Assembly: GCA_964619315.1 (NCBI GenBank)
Contig: CAZUEH010000037.1
Location: 1 to 5,427, forward strand
DNA length: 5,427 nucleotides
Reading direction: 5' to 3'
Origin: Fimisoma sp964619315
GTDB lineage: Bacteria; Bacillota; Clostridia; Peptostreptococcales; Anaerovoracaceae
A model generated the notes under the pieces. The model did no database searches. It saw nothing but the letters and a program-made list of their open reading frames with translations, and was not told the DNA's origin. The translations under genes were made by a program, and so were the position numbers. Below, piece by piece: positions 1 to 5,406 of the stretch (the stretch's first letter is position 1; each line of letters begins with the position of its first letter).

Positions 1-50
1 GCCGATTATACTTGGTGGGAAGCTGCCTGGGAAAGTAGGTCGTTGCCGGT
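1..50 (+). rRNA. rrf: 5S ribosomal RNA, 3' part only
   Basis: The window opens inside a 5S rRNA gene. The run with TACTTGGTGGG, then GCCTGGGAAAGTAGGTCG and a final GTTGCCGG, is the conserved 3' third of bacterial 5S rRNA (loops D/E, helix IV and the 3' strand of helix I). The 5' two thirds lie outside the window, so helix I pairing and the exact 3' end cannot be checked; position 50 is an estimate. The tRNA-Glu gene follows after about 8 bases, so 5S and tRNA are almost certainly processed from one rRNA operon transcript. Confidence 0.93.
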
Positions 51-58
51 TCTTTTAT

Positions 59-133
59 GGCCCCATGGTCAAGTGGTTAAGACATCGCCCTTTCACGGCG
101 GTAACCCGGGTTCGAGCCCCGGTGGGGTCACCA
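59..133 (+). tRNA. tRNA-Glu, anticodon UUC
   Basis: This is a complete 75-nt tRNA gene with encoded CCA (131-133). The acceptor stem pairs GGCCCCA (59-65) with TGGGGTC (123-129), with one G-U pair, and the discriminator base is A130. The anticodon stem is TCGCC (85-89) with GGCGG (97-101) around the loop CTTTCAC, giving anticodon TTC at 92-94, which decodes GAA and GAG. The T-loop shows GGTTCGA. It follows 5S rRNA directly and is probably matured from the rRNA operon transcript. A paralogue with anticodon CUC lies on the opposite strand at 4197-4271, with 64 of 75 positions identical. Confidence 0.97.
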
Positions 134-143
134 TTCAAAATCT

Positions 144-166
144 AGGAATCAATGATTCCTTTTTTT
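144..166 (+). terminator. terminator-like hairpin between two tRNA genes
   Basis: AGGAATC (144-150) and GATTCCT (154-160) form a perfect 7-bp stem around AAT, or a 6-bp stem with a 5-nt loop. An uninterrupted T run follows (to 166). This has the form of a Rho-independent terminator, but the stem has only three G-C pairs, so it is probably weak. It would end most rRNA operon transcripts after tRNA-Glu while letting some polymerase through to tRNA-Leu, for which I find no separate promoter. It could instead act mainly as a processing signal. Confidence 0.65.
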
Positions 167-196
167 AAATGATTACCAGGTCGAATTGAATAGTAT

Positions 197-279
197 GCGC
201 GATTGGCGGAATTGGCAGACGCACTAGATTTAGGTTCTAGCGGGAGACCGTAGGGGTTCAAGTCCCTTATCGCGCACCA
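197..279 (+). tRNA. tRNA-Leu, anticodon UAG
   Basis: This is a complete 83-nt class II tRNA with encoded CCA (277-279). The acceptor stem pairs GCGCGAT (197-203) with ATCGCGC (269-275). The anticodon stem CTAGA (224-228) pairs with TCTAG (236-240) around the loop TTTAGGT, giving anticodon TAG at 231-233, which reads CUN leucine codons. The long variable arm typical of tRNA-Leu is visible as CGG-GAGA-CCG (241-250), a 3-bp stem closed by a GNRA-type tetraloop. The T arm spans about 252-268. Only about 30 bases separate it from the hairpin upstream, so it probably depends on read-through from the rRNA operon. Confidence 0.97.
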
Positions 280-289
280 TTTAATATAG

Positions 290-316
290 AAGACGGGGTT
301 TCCCGTCTTTTATTTT
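290..316 (+). terminator. Rho-independent terminator of the rRNA/tRNA transcript
   Basis: AAGACGGG (290-297) and CCCGTCTT (302-309) form a perfect 8-bp stem with the 4-nt loop GTTT, followed by the T-rich run TATTTT. It begins 11 bases after the CCA of tRNA-Leu. It is more GC-rich than the hairpin at 144-166 and looks like the main end of the operon, insulating ettA. Confidence 0.9.
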
Positions 317-332
317 ACACACAATAATAATT

Positions 333-363
333 TATAAGTGCTAAACCCCAAAAGGTGAAGCAC
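333..363 (+). promoter_or_regulatory. ettA leader: -10-like box and inverted repeat
   Basis: The 80 bases between the tRNA terminator and ettA must hold the ettA promoter unless it is read through. TATAAG (333-338) is a fair -10 box, but no good -35 lies 16-18 bases upstream (TTTACA at 314-319 is too close). Overlapping it, GTGCT (338-342) pairs with AGCAC (359-363), and inside this ACC (345-347) can pair with GGT (354-356) across a small internal loop. AATTTTTA follows. This may be an operator-like inverted repeat around the start point or, if transcription starts further upstream, a weak attenuator-like hairpin. The evidence is structural only. Confidence 0.3.
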
Positions 364-396
364 AATTTTTACTAAAGGAAAAGTAGGTTAATTATA

Positions 397-2076
397 ATGG
401 CAGAATTTATTTATCAGATGTATCAAGCGCGAAAAGCACATGGTGACAAAGTCATTCTTGATGATGTAAGTCTCTCCTTTCTTCCTGGAGCCAAAATCGG
501 TGTTGTTGGGCCAAATGGCATGGGAAAATCTACACTTTTAAAAGTTATGGCAGGTATGGAGGAAGTTTCTGCTGGAGACGCAAGACTTACCCCAGGATAT
601 TCTGTTGGAATCCTTCTACAGGAGCCTCCACTTGATGAAGATAAGACCGTAATTGAAAATATAGAGCAAGCATTTGGTGATTTGCTCAAAAAAATAGATA
701 GATTTAACAAAATCGGTGAGGAAATGTCCCTACCTGATGCGGATTTTGACAAGTTGATGGAAGAAATGGGCACCTTGCAGAATGAAATTGATGCTGCAGA
801 TGGCTGGGACCTTGACAGCAAGTTAGCCCAAGCTATGGATGCACTTCAATGCCCAGAGCCAGAACTTCCTGTTAACATCCTTTCAGGAGGAGAACGTCGT
901 CGTGTTGCTTTGTGCCGTCTTTTACTTGAGGCACCAGATCTTCTATTATTAGATGAGCCGACAAACCATTTAGATGCAGAGTCTGTCCTTTGGTTAGAGC
1001 ATTTTTTAAGCACTTACCCTGGTGCAGTACTTGCGGTAACTCATGACCGTTATTTCCTAGATAACGTAGCCGAATGGATTTGTGAAGTTGATAGGGGTCA
1101 TCTGTATCCTTATAAAGGAAACTATTCTACTTACCTTGAAACTAAGGCGAAACGTCTTGAGCAGCAAGGAAAGCAACAAGCAAAATTGGTAAAACGTATG
1201 CAGTCAGAGCTTGAATGGGTTCGTAGTTCTCAAAAGGCACGTCAAACAAAAAGTAAGGCGCGTCTTGAAAACTATGAAAAAATGGAAGCCCAAGCTCGTT
1301 CATTTAAGCAGCTCGACTTTTCAGATATTCAAATACCTGTAGGCCCACGTCTAGGAACAAAGGTTATTGTTGCAGACAATATCAATAAGTCCTATGGTGA
1401 TCGAGTATTGATGAAAGATTTGTCTTTCTCATTACCACAAGGTGGAATAGTTGGGATTATCGGCCCTAATGGTGTTGGTAAAACTACACTTCTAAAAGCT
1501 ATAGTAGGTTTAGAGCCTTTGACTAGTGGAAGCTTAGAGGTTGGAGAGTCAGTTTCTATTTCCTATGTAGACCAAAATAGAGAAGGAATAGATCCAGATA
1601 AGAGCCTGTGGGAAGTAGTTTCTAATGGAAACGATTACATGCAGGTTGGCGATACTGAAGTGCCGAGCAGAGCATATGTATCAAGTTTTGGATTTAAGGG
1701 TTCGGATCAGCAAAAACGTGCGGGCGTGCTTTCGGGCGGTGAAAGAAATAGGCTAAACTTGGCACTAACCCTTAAGGAAGGCGGCAATCTTATTTTGCTA
1801 GATGAGCCGACTAATGACCTTGATGTAGCGACTTTGTCGAGCCTTGAAGAAGCACTGCTTGATTTTCCGGGATGCTCAGTGGTAATCAGCCATGACCGTT
1901 GGTTCCTTGACCGTGTAGCAACACATATTTTGGCTTGGGAAGGCAATGACGAAGAGCCAGGTAATTGGTATTGGTTTGAAGGAAACTTTGAAGATTATCA
2001 AAAAAATAGAGTGGAACGTTTGGGTGTTGAAGCGGCAAAGCCTCACAGACAGCATCGTAAACTTACAAGAGATTAG
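397..2076 (+). CDS. ettA: Energy-dependent translational throttle protein EttA (ABC-F ATPase)
   Basis: EttA is a cytoplasmic ABC-F protein with no membrane domain. In E. coli it binds the ribosomal E site and couples the first elongation steps to the ATP/ADP ratio. At 559 residues it matches the family length (E. coli about 555). ABC domain 1 has Walker A GPNGMGKS (38-45), signature LSGGE (162-166), Walker B DEPTN (186-190, catalytic E187) and switch H216. Residues 95-140, rich in charge and ending in DAADGWDLD, correspond to the EttA arm. A basic, helical linker (about 240-320) precedes domain 2, with Walker A GPNGVGKTT (356-364), LSGGE (445-449), DEPTNDLD (469-476, E470) and H499. The N-terminal FIYQM and SLSFLPGAKIGV features and the C-terminal WFEGNF...RLG segment favour EttA over Uup, YbiT or antibiotic-resistance ABC-F. 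Its ribosome binding site is weak (TAGG at 384-387). It looks monocistronic, with a terminator 9 bases after the TAG stop. Confidence 0.95.
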   Translation: MAEFIYQMYQARKAHGDKVILDDVSLSFLPGAKIGVVGPNGMGKSTLLKVMAGMEEVSAGDARLTPGYSVGILLQEPPLDEDKTVIENIEQAFGDLLKKIDRFNKIGEEMSLPDADFDKLMEEMGTLQNEIDAADGWDLDSKLAQAMDALQCPEPELPVNILSGGERRRVALCRLLLEAPDLLLLDEPTNHLDAESVLWLEHFLSTYPGAVLAVTHDRYFLDNVAEWICEVDRGHLYPYKGNYSTYLETKAKRLEQQGKQQAKLVKRMQSELEWVRSSQKARQTKSKARLENYEKMEAQARSFKQLDFSDIQIPVGPRLGTKVIVADNINKSYGDRVLMKDLSFSLPQGGIVGIIGPNGVGKTTLLKAIVGLEPLTSGSLEVGESVSISYVDQNREGIDPDKSLWEVVSNGNDYMQVGDTEVPSRAYVSSFGFKGSDQQKRAGVLSGGERNRLNLALTLKEGGNLILLDEPTNDLDVATLSSLEEALLDFPGCSVVISHDRWFLDRVATHILAWEGNDEEPGNWYWFEGNFEDYQKNRVERLGVEAAKPHRQHRKLTRD

Positions 2077-2084
2077 GTAACGAC

Positions 2085-2121
2085 AAGAGGCAGGAATTCC
2101 CTGCCTCTTATTTATTTTTTT
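2085..2121 (+). terminator. Rho-independent terminator of ettA
   Basis: AAGAGGCAGG (2085-2094) and CCTGCCTCTT (2100-2109) form a perfect 10-bp stem with the 5-nt loop AATTC, followed by ATTTATTTTTTT. It starts 9 bases after the ettA stop codon. It is the strongest terminator in the window and separates ettA from the ybaK transcription unit. Confidence 0.93.
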
Positions 2122-2150
2122 ATGTATACAAAAATATTGAAATAAATATC

Positions 2151-2179
2151 TTGAAGTTTTCAATAAAAGAGAGTAGTAT
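2151..2179 (+). promoter_or_regulatory. Candidate sigma-70-type promoter for ybaK
   Basis: TTGAAG (2151-2156) and TAGTAT (2174-2179) are separated by 17 bases and each matches the consensus hexamer at 4 of 6 positions. A start near 2186 would place the hairpin at 2199-2225 in the leader. TTGAAA (2137-2142) is an alternative -35, but no good -10 lies 17 bases from it. A promoter is expected here because the ettA terminator lies just upstream. TTGAA (2151-2155) and TTCAA (2159-2163) also form a short inverted repeat. Confidence 0.3.
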
Positions 2180-2189
2180 GGGGAATAGG

Positions 2190-2243
2190 ATGACAATCAA
2201 GCTTCCGCGCCTTATGCGGGAGTTTTTGAGTGAGAAAGAGTAG
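2190..2243 (+). CDS. Possible 17-codon leader ORF upstream of ybaK
   Basis: ATG at 2190 opens a short frame encoding MTIKLPRLMREFLSEKE and ending at TAG 2241-2243, three bases before the ybaK ATG and in the same frame as ybaK. An in-frame ATG at 2178 would add four residues. GGGG (2180-2183) is a poor ribosome binding site six bases upstream. The predicted peptide is basic in the middle and acidic at its end and matches nothing I recognise. The ORF overlaps the hairpin at 2199-2225, an arrangement seen in translated leaders, but it has no run of regulatory codons and only one proline codon (CCG, 2205-2207). It may well be chance. Confidence 0.2.
   Translation: MTIKLPRLMREFLSEKE
2199..2227 (+). 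promoter_or_regulatory. Terminator-like leader hairpin ahead of ybaK (candidate attenuator)
   Basis: AAGCTTCCGC (2199-2208) pairs with GCGGGAGTTT (2216-2225) around the loop GCCTTAT, giving ten pairs including two G-U wobbles. The core CTTCCGC/GCGGGAG is followed directly by TTTTT (2223-2227), the layout of an intrinsic terminator. It sits about 20 bases before the ybaK start, with no following promoter that I can see, so it would have to be conditional or leaky. I found no T-box sequence or other known riboswitch around it. It could also be a simple mRNA-stabilising hairpin. Confidence 0.45.
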
Positions 2244-2246
2244 ATT

Positions 2247-2717
2247 ATGGAAGATAAGACTAATGTGATGAGAATCCTTGACCAAAAGAAAGTGCAATAC
2301 AAGGGACGTTACTACGGCGACACTGATGCAATATCAGCGACTGAAGTGGCGGAAGTTTTAGGGCAGGATGTTTCAACTATATATAAAACTCTAATATCTA
2401 TTGGTAAGAGCAAAAAATACTACGTATTTATTGTGCCTGCGGATAAAGAGTTAAATCTAAAAAAGGCGGCCAAAGCTGTCGGCGAAAAATCAATAGAAAT
2501 GATCAAGTCTAAGGAACTACTACCTTTGACAGGATATATCCATGGAGGCTGTTCTCCAATAGGGATGAAAAAATTCTTTAAAACTACTATTGATTCTAGT
2601 GCAGAGAAGCTAGAAAGTATTTGTATAAGCGCAGGCAAAATTGGCTATCAAGTAGAGCTTTCATTAAATGACTTGAAAAGGATTATCAATTTGGATGTTA
2701 AAGATATTACAGATTGA
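2247..2717 (+). CDS. ybaK: Cys-tRNA(Pro)/Cys-tRNA(Cys) deacylase, YbaK/EbsC family
   Basis: YbaK is a free-standing cytoplasmic editing enzyme that hydrolyses cysteine from tRNA-Pro mischarged by prolyl-tRNA synthetase, and can also act on Cys-tRNA(Cys). The protein has 156 residues, the usual length, and is a single YbaK/ProRS-editing domain. Visible family features are the start KTNVMRILDQKKVQY (4-18), the YKTL motif with conserved Lys47, the FIVPAD strand (61-66), the glycine loop GGCSPIGMKK (100-109) and SAGKIGYQVEL (128-138). The start is fixed because TAG at 2241 closes the frame six bases upstream; the ribosome binding site is a weak AGAAAGAG (2233-2240). It ends with tandem stops TGA TAA. 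The MFS gene begins 36 bases later on the same strand with no terminator between, so the two are probably co-transcribed. Confidence 0.93.
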   Translation: MEDKTNVMRILDQKKVQYKGRYYGDTDAISATEVAEVLGQDVSTIYKTLISIGKSKKYYVFIVPADKELNLKKAAKAVGEKSIEMIKSKELLPLTGYIHGGCSPIGMKKFFKTTIDSSAEKLESICISAGKIGYQVELSLNDLKRIINLDVKDITD

Positions 2718-2735
2718 TAAGCGACTAATCATATT

Positions 2736-2742
2736 AAGGAGG
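2736..2742 (+). promoter_or_regulatory. Strong ribosome binding site of the MFS gene
   Basis: AAGGAGG is fully complementary to the 16S rRNA 3' end. It lies 11 bases before ATG 2754 and 17 before the next in-frame ATG at 2760, so it favours 2754. The frame is closed by TAA at 2718-2720 and has no ATG, GTG or TTG in between, so a longer N-terminus is excluded. Confidence 0.8.
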
Positions 2743-2753
2743 AAGCGGATTTT

Positions 2754-4145
2754 ATGATTATGGGGTACGGCTTAGGGGCTTTTGGACAGGGAGCATCTTA
2801 TTATTTTATGTCTTCGTATTTTGTCATTTTCCTGACCAATTGTGTAGGATTCAGCTCGACTATAGCAACCACGATATCATCTATCGCGTTGGTTGTAGAA
2901 GTTATAGCGGGTATGGCTGTAGGCAATTTTTCAGACAGATGCACATCTAAGATGGGACGAAGACGTCCTTTTATGTTGGCATCATCTATTGGGATGCTGC
3001 CTATTGCTATTCTTTTGCTTAATGATATAAGTGCATCTACGGAAGTCAAAATAGTGTATTACCTTGTACTTGCAATATTATTTAGAATTGCATTTACGTC
3101 TTATGAAATACCATATAATGCACTTGGTGCTGAAATTGTCACTGACTATGACAAGAGAACAAGGCTTAGAAGCATAGCAAGGGTGTATTCTATTGGAGGA
3201 AACGCAATAGGATATATAATGCCACTGGTTGTGCTGGATATGTTCATAGGCAATGAGCGAGCTGGGTGGCAAGTTATGGGTGTCGTTTTAGGCGTCTGTT
3301 GCTTTGTAAGCTGGTTTATATCAGTAGTTACTACTGGCAAAGGCAATGTAGTAATACAAAAGGTTGAAGAGAAAAAGAATGTAATTAAAGATATTTTCAA
3401 AAGCTACAGAGAATTGTTAAAACTCAAAACTATGAAACAGCTGGTAGTATATAAAGCAGCTTTCTCATGTGCGTTCTCACTTTTTAGCGTGGGAACTTTA
3501 TATTTCTTGCAGTACAATTTAGGGCTAAACAACGAGTATTCTGCTCAAGTGTATATTTTCACTATAGTAATCTTTGTTTTGACAACTCCGATAGTTGATA
3601 AGATGGCTATTGCTAAAAGCAAGGCTTGGCAGCAAATGGTGATGATGGGAATCTGCGGTGTTGTAGGTATATTTATATATTTATTTGCAGCAGGATCTAT
3701 AATAGGATGTGTAGTTTATATAGGAATGTTTGCAGTAGTTCAAACTGGATTTTGGCAAGTGAGCGGTTCTATATTTTACGATATTGTGGAAGTGGATGAA
3801 TATGTAAACTATAAGCGTAGAGAAGGGGACATAACATCTGTTGTATCTGTTTTAGGAACTTTGATTACTGCAATTATGGTTCAAGCATTTGGAATTATGT
3901 TTGATGCAGCAGGGTTTAATCCGCAACTTATAGCACAACCTGAAAGTGTAAATGCATTTTTAAGTGCAGCCTACATATTAGTACCATGTATTTGCCTTCT
4001 TATAGGGGCAGCAGTGCTTAAAATTTTCCCTATAAACAAAAAAACCTTTGCATCTTTGCAAGCGGCTTTAGCGTTAAGAGAGGAAGGCAGACCTTACGAC
4101 CAGTACACTGAAGATTTAGAGAAGATAATTGGAAAGGTTAGCTAA
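2754..4145 (+). CDS. MFS transporter, GPH (glycoside-pentoside-hexuronide) family, MelB-like
   Basis: The product is an inner-membrane permease of 463 residues with about 12 predicted helices, close to MelB in length. GPH hallmarks are GYGLGAFG at the N-terminus (4-11), the helix II-III loop G-x-x-S-D-R ending in GRRRPF (57-73), YEIPYNALGAE then DYDKRTRLRS (117-140) in the helix IV-V region, a basic central loop (about 193-230), and the DIVEVDEY-x-x-Y-x-R-R-E-G motif (343-358) before helix XI. GPH proteins import sugars or glycosides with Na+ or H+. Here the helix-II acidic pair, usually W-D-x-x-x-D-P, reads V-E-x-x-x-G-M (E49, G53), so the coupling ion is uncertain. The N-terminus is a few residues shorter than usual, as the start is confined by a nearby stop. 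No sugar enzyme or regulator is adjacent, and the substrate cannot be inferred. It probably shares a transcript with ybaK. Confidence 0.88.
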   Translation: MIMGYGLGAFGQGASYYFMSSYFVIFLTNCVGFSSTIATTISSIALVVEVIAGMAVGNFSDRCTSKMGRRRPFMLASSIGMLPIAILLLNDISASTEVKIVYYLVLAILFRIAFTSYEIPYNALGAEIVTDYDKRTRLRSIARVYSIGGNAIGYIMPLVVLDMFIGNERAGWQVMGVVLGVCCFVSWFISVVTTGKGNVVIQKVEEKKNVIKDIFKSYRELLKLKTMKQLVVYKAAFSCAFSLFSVGTLYFLQYNLGLNNEYSAQVYIFTIVIFVLTTPIVDKMAIAKSKAWQQMVMMGICGVVGIFIYLFAAGSIIGCVVYIGMFAVVQTGFWQVSGSIFYDIVEVDEYVNYKRREGDITSVVSVLGTLITAIMVQAFGIMFDAAGFNPQLIAQPESVNAFLSAAYILVPCICLLIGAAVLKIFPINKKTFASLQAALALREEGRPYDQYTEDLEKIIGKVS

Positions 4146-4150
4146 ATAAT

Positions 4151-4193
4151 AAAAAATAAACTCCCAAGTGTTTAATACACCTGGGAGCTTTTT
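4151..4193. terminator. Bidirectional Rho-independent terminator between convergent units
   Basis: CTCCCA (4161-4166) pairs with TGGGAG (4182-4187) and GTG (4168-4170) with CAC (4178-4180) across an A/C mismatch, with a 7-nt AT loop. On the plus strand CTTTTTGTTT follows and ends the ybaK-transporter transcript. On the minus strand the stem is followed by TTTATTTTTT (4160 to 4151), ending tRNA-Glu(CUC). It starts 15 bases after the transporter stop and lies 9 bases beyond the tRNA CCA, so one element serves both. Confidence 0.88.
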
Positions 4194-4196
4194 GTT

Positions 4197-4271
4197 TGGT
4201 GACTCTATCGGGGTTCGAACCCGAGTTGCCGCCGTGAGAGGGCGGAGTCTTAACCACTTGACCATAGAGCC
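4197..4271 (-). tRNA. tRNA-Glu, anticodon CUC
   Basis: This is a complete 75-nt tRNA on the minus strand with encoded CCA (4197-4199). The acceptor stem pairs GGCTCTA (5' end at 4271) with TAGAGTC, and the discriminator is A. The anticodon stem CCGCC/GGCGG encloses the loop CTCTCAC; the anticodon CTC lies at 4238-4236 and reads GAG only. It differs from the tRNA-Glu(UUC) gene at 59-133 at 11 positions. Three pairs of differences are compensatory (two acceptor pairs and one T-stem pair), so both copies keep intact stems and look functional. It has its own promoter and shares a terminator with the convergent transporter gene. Confidence 0.97.
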
Positions 4272-4296
4272 ATAATTTGTTATAACCACAGCCATA

Positions 4297-4324
4297 ATTA
4301 TAACATAAAACTAAAAAGTTGCAA
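4297..4324 (-). promoter_or_regulatory. Promoter of tRNA-Glu(CUC)
   Basis: Read on the minus strand, TTGCAA (4324-4319) and a perfect TATAAT (4302-4297) are separated by 16 bases. Transcription would start near 4290, leaving a leader of about 19 bases before the tRNA 5' end at 4271. I see no clear terminator between the upstream nuclease gene (stop at 4353) and this promoter, so some transcripts may also read in from that gene. Confidence 0.7.
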
Positions 4325-4352
4325 GCAAAAAGTATATAGCATCATGTAGTAT

Positions 4353-5399
4353 TTAATATAAAACCATCAAGGGGCAAACTGTTTCGTTCATGAAGTTTTG
4401 CATGAATTTTTTGATAAACATGTTTAATTCAAGGTGACTAAGAGAGCCACCGGCTGAGGCTAAAATGAAATTATCAATACAGTTAGGATATTTTTTCAAC
4501 TCTTCATAATCATCAAAATATGAATTGAGATTCAAAAATATATTTCCCTTGTGACGGTCGGTACGCAATTTAAAAGAAAACTTGTTTTGCGTGTCAAACT
4601 CACAGGAAAAGCTATCATCAAATGTATCATAGGCAATATATGAAAAAGGTTCACCAGGATACTTTCCAGAGAGTGTTAATCCGGCAGGGCTGACCTTTAT
4701 TGAAGTAAGACATAAGGTAGGCCATCCGTTTTCTCCGGCTATAGGAAATCCCAACCCATTAAAGGCCTTGTGAACATCTACTTGTTTGAGTATAGGGAGT
4801 AGTTTGAAAAGCTGAATCAAGTCATCGTGATTATGAAGAAGTATTTTTTCTTCTAAGAATTCTTTCTCGCAAAGATCCTGACATCTCACATAAGCTTCAT
4901 AAAGCTCAATGCTTTCCGCTCCAGAAATCATATCGTATCTACCACTATCAAGACCCATATACATTTCAACGGTCTTTTGCTTTAAATTGCTAATCACACT
5001 TCTTAGTGGGCTGTATCCGTTAAGCACTAAATATAAATCTAGATTATATAAGTTGAACTTGTAATTATCCATCCCGAGCTTTTGTGCTCTTTTTTCAATA
5101 TATGGGATATCAAAATGTTTGCCATTGTATGTCAGTACATAATCGACTTCCTCAAAAGCGTTTTGAAGGTGCTTTAAGATGAGGATTTCTTCTTCGGGGA
5201 ATTCTGCAAAATATTGTGTTATTTCAAACTGTCCTTCAGGTAGCAATGTCATAAAACCTGCCAAAATTACTGGCTGAGTTTCAGGGTTAAGGCCCAACGT
5301 CTCAATATCAAATATTCCTATCTTAAGATTTCCTAAATAGGAATCAGTTATTTTGTATGTAAAATTCGGAATTGAATGAATATACTTTATTGTTTTCAT
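4353..5399 (-). CDS. YprB/MrfB-like DEDDh exonuclease (RNase H-like fold)
   Basis: From ATG 5399 the protein has 348 residues. The frame stays open upstream to a TTG near the window edge, but AGGAG seven bases before ATG 5399 decides the start. The N-terminal ~200 residues carry a 3'-5' exonuclease-type active site: D31 and E33 in FDIETLGL, D97 in YNGKHFDIPYIEKR (91-104), then RYDMISG...ELYEAYV (154-171), and H189 and D193 in HNHDD, matching the DEDDh order of the YprB RNase H-like family. Bacillus YprB (MrfB) is an exonuclease in mitomycin-damage repair working with the helicase MrfA; no helicase is visible here and sequence upstream is missing. Residues ~205-348 contain alternating beta-type segments (GLTLSGKYPG, IFLNLNSYF) and match no domain I recognise, and I see no tetratricopeptide repeats. 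The protein is probably cytoplasmic; its substrate is unknown. It is followed on the same strand by tRNA-Glu(CUC). Confidence 0.85.
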   Translation of the reverse strand: MKTIKYIHSIPNFTYKITDSYLGNLKIGIFDIETLGLNPETQPVILAGFMTLLPEGQFEITQYFAEFPEEEILILKHLQNAFEEVDYVLTYNGKHFDIPYIEKRAQKLGMDNYKFNLYNLDLYLVLNGYSPLRSVISNLKQKTVEMYMGLDSGRYDMISGAESIELYEAYVRCQDLCEKEFLEEKILLHNHDDLIQLFKLLPILKQVDVHKAFNGLGFPIAGENGWPTLCLTSIKVSPAGLTLSGKYPGEPFSYIAYDTFDDSFSCEFDTQNKFSFKLRTDRHKGNIFLNLNSYFDDYEELKKYPNCIDNFILASAGGSLSHLELNMFIKKFMQNFMNETVCPLMVLY

Positions 5400-5406
5400 T
5401 TTATAG

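Noticed and set aside
59..133. tRNA genes as integration (att) sites
   Set aside because: No integrase, excisionase, phage gene or duplicated tRNA 3' end lies next to any of the three tRNAs.
393..398. TATAAT matching a perfect -10 box
   Set aside because: It overlaps the ettA start codon, so a transcript from it could not carry the start site. It is chance AT-rich sequence.
423..821. 132-codon minus-strand open frame inside ettA
   Set aside because: It lies wholly antisense to a strongly supported gene. Its serine/proline-rich product has no family features. Similar antisense frames at 1707-1946, 1876-2196, 2420-2638, 2801-3049, 3078-3272 and 3146-3400 were rejected for the same reason.
2085..2243. 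Plus-strand frame that stays open through the ettA terminator to TAG 2241, considered as a remnant gene
   Set aside because: Much of it is the terminator hairpin and T run, and the translation resembles no protein. Only the last 17-21 codons merit mention as a possible leader ORF.
2110..2246. T-box or other known riboswitch ahead of ybaK
   Set aside because: I found no T-box consensus or multi-stem architecture in the 137 bases, only one hairpin.
2120..2302. 60-codon minus-strand frame across the ettA-ybaK gap
   Set aside because: It overlaps the start of ybaK and AT-rich spacer. Its hydrophobic Ile/Phe/Ser-rich translation is what AT-rich antisense DNA gives by chance.
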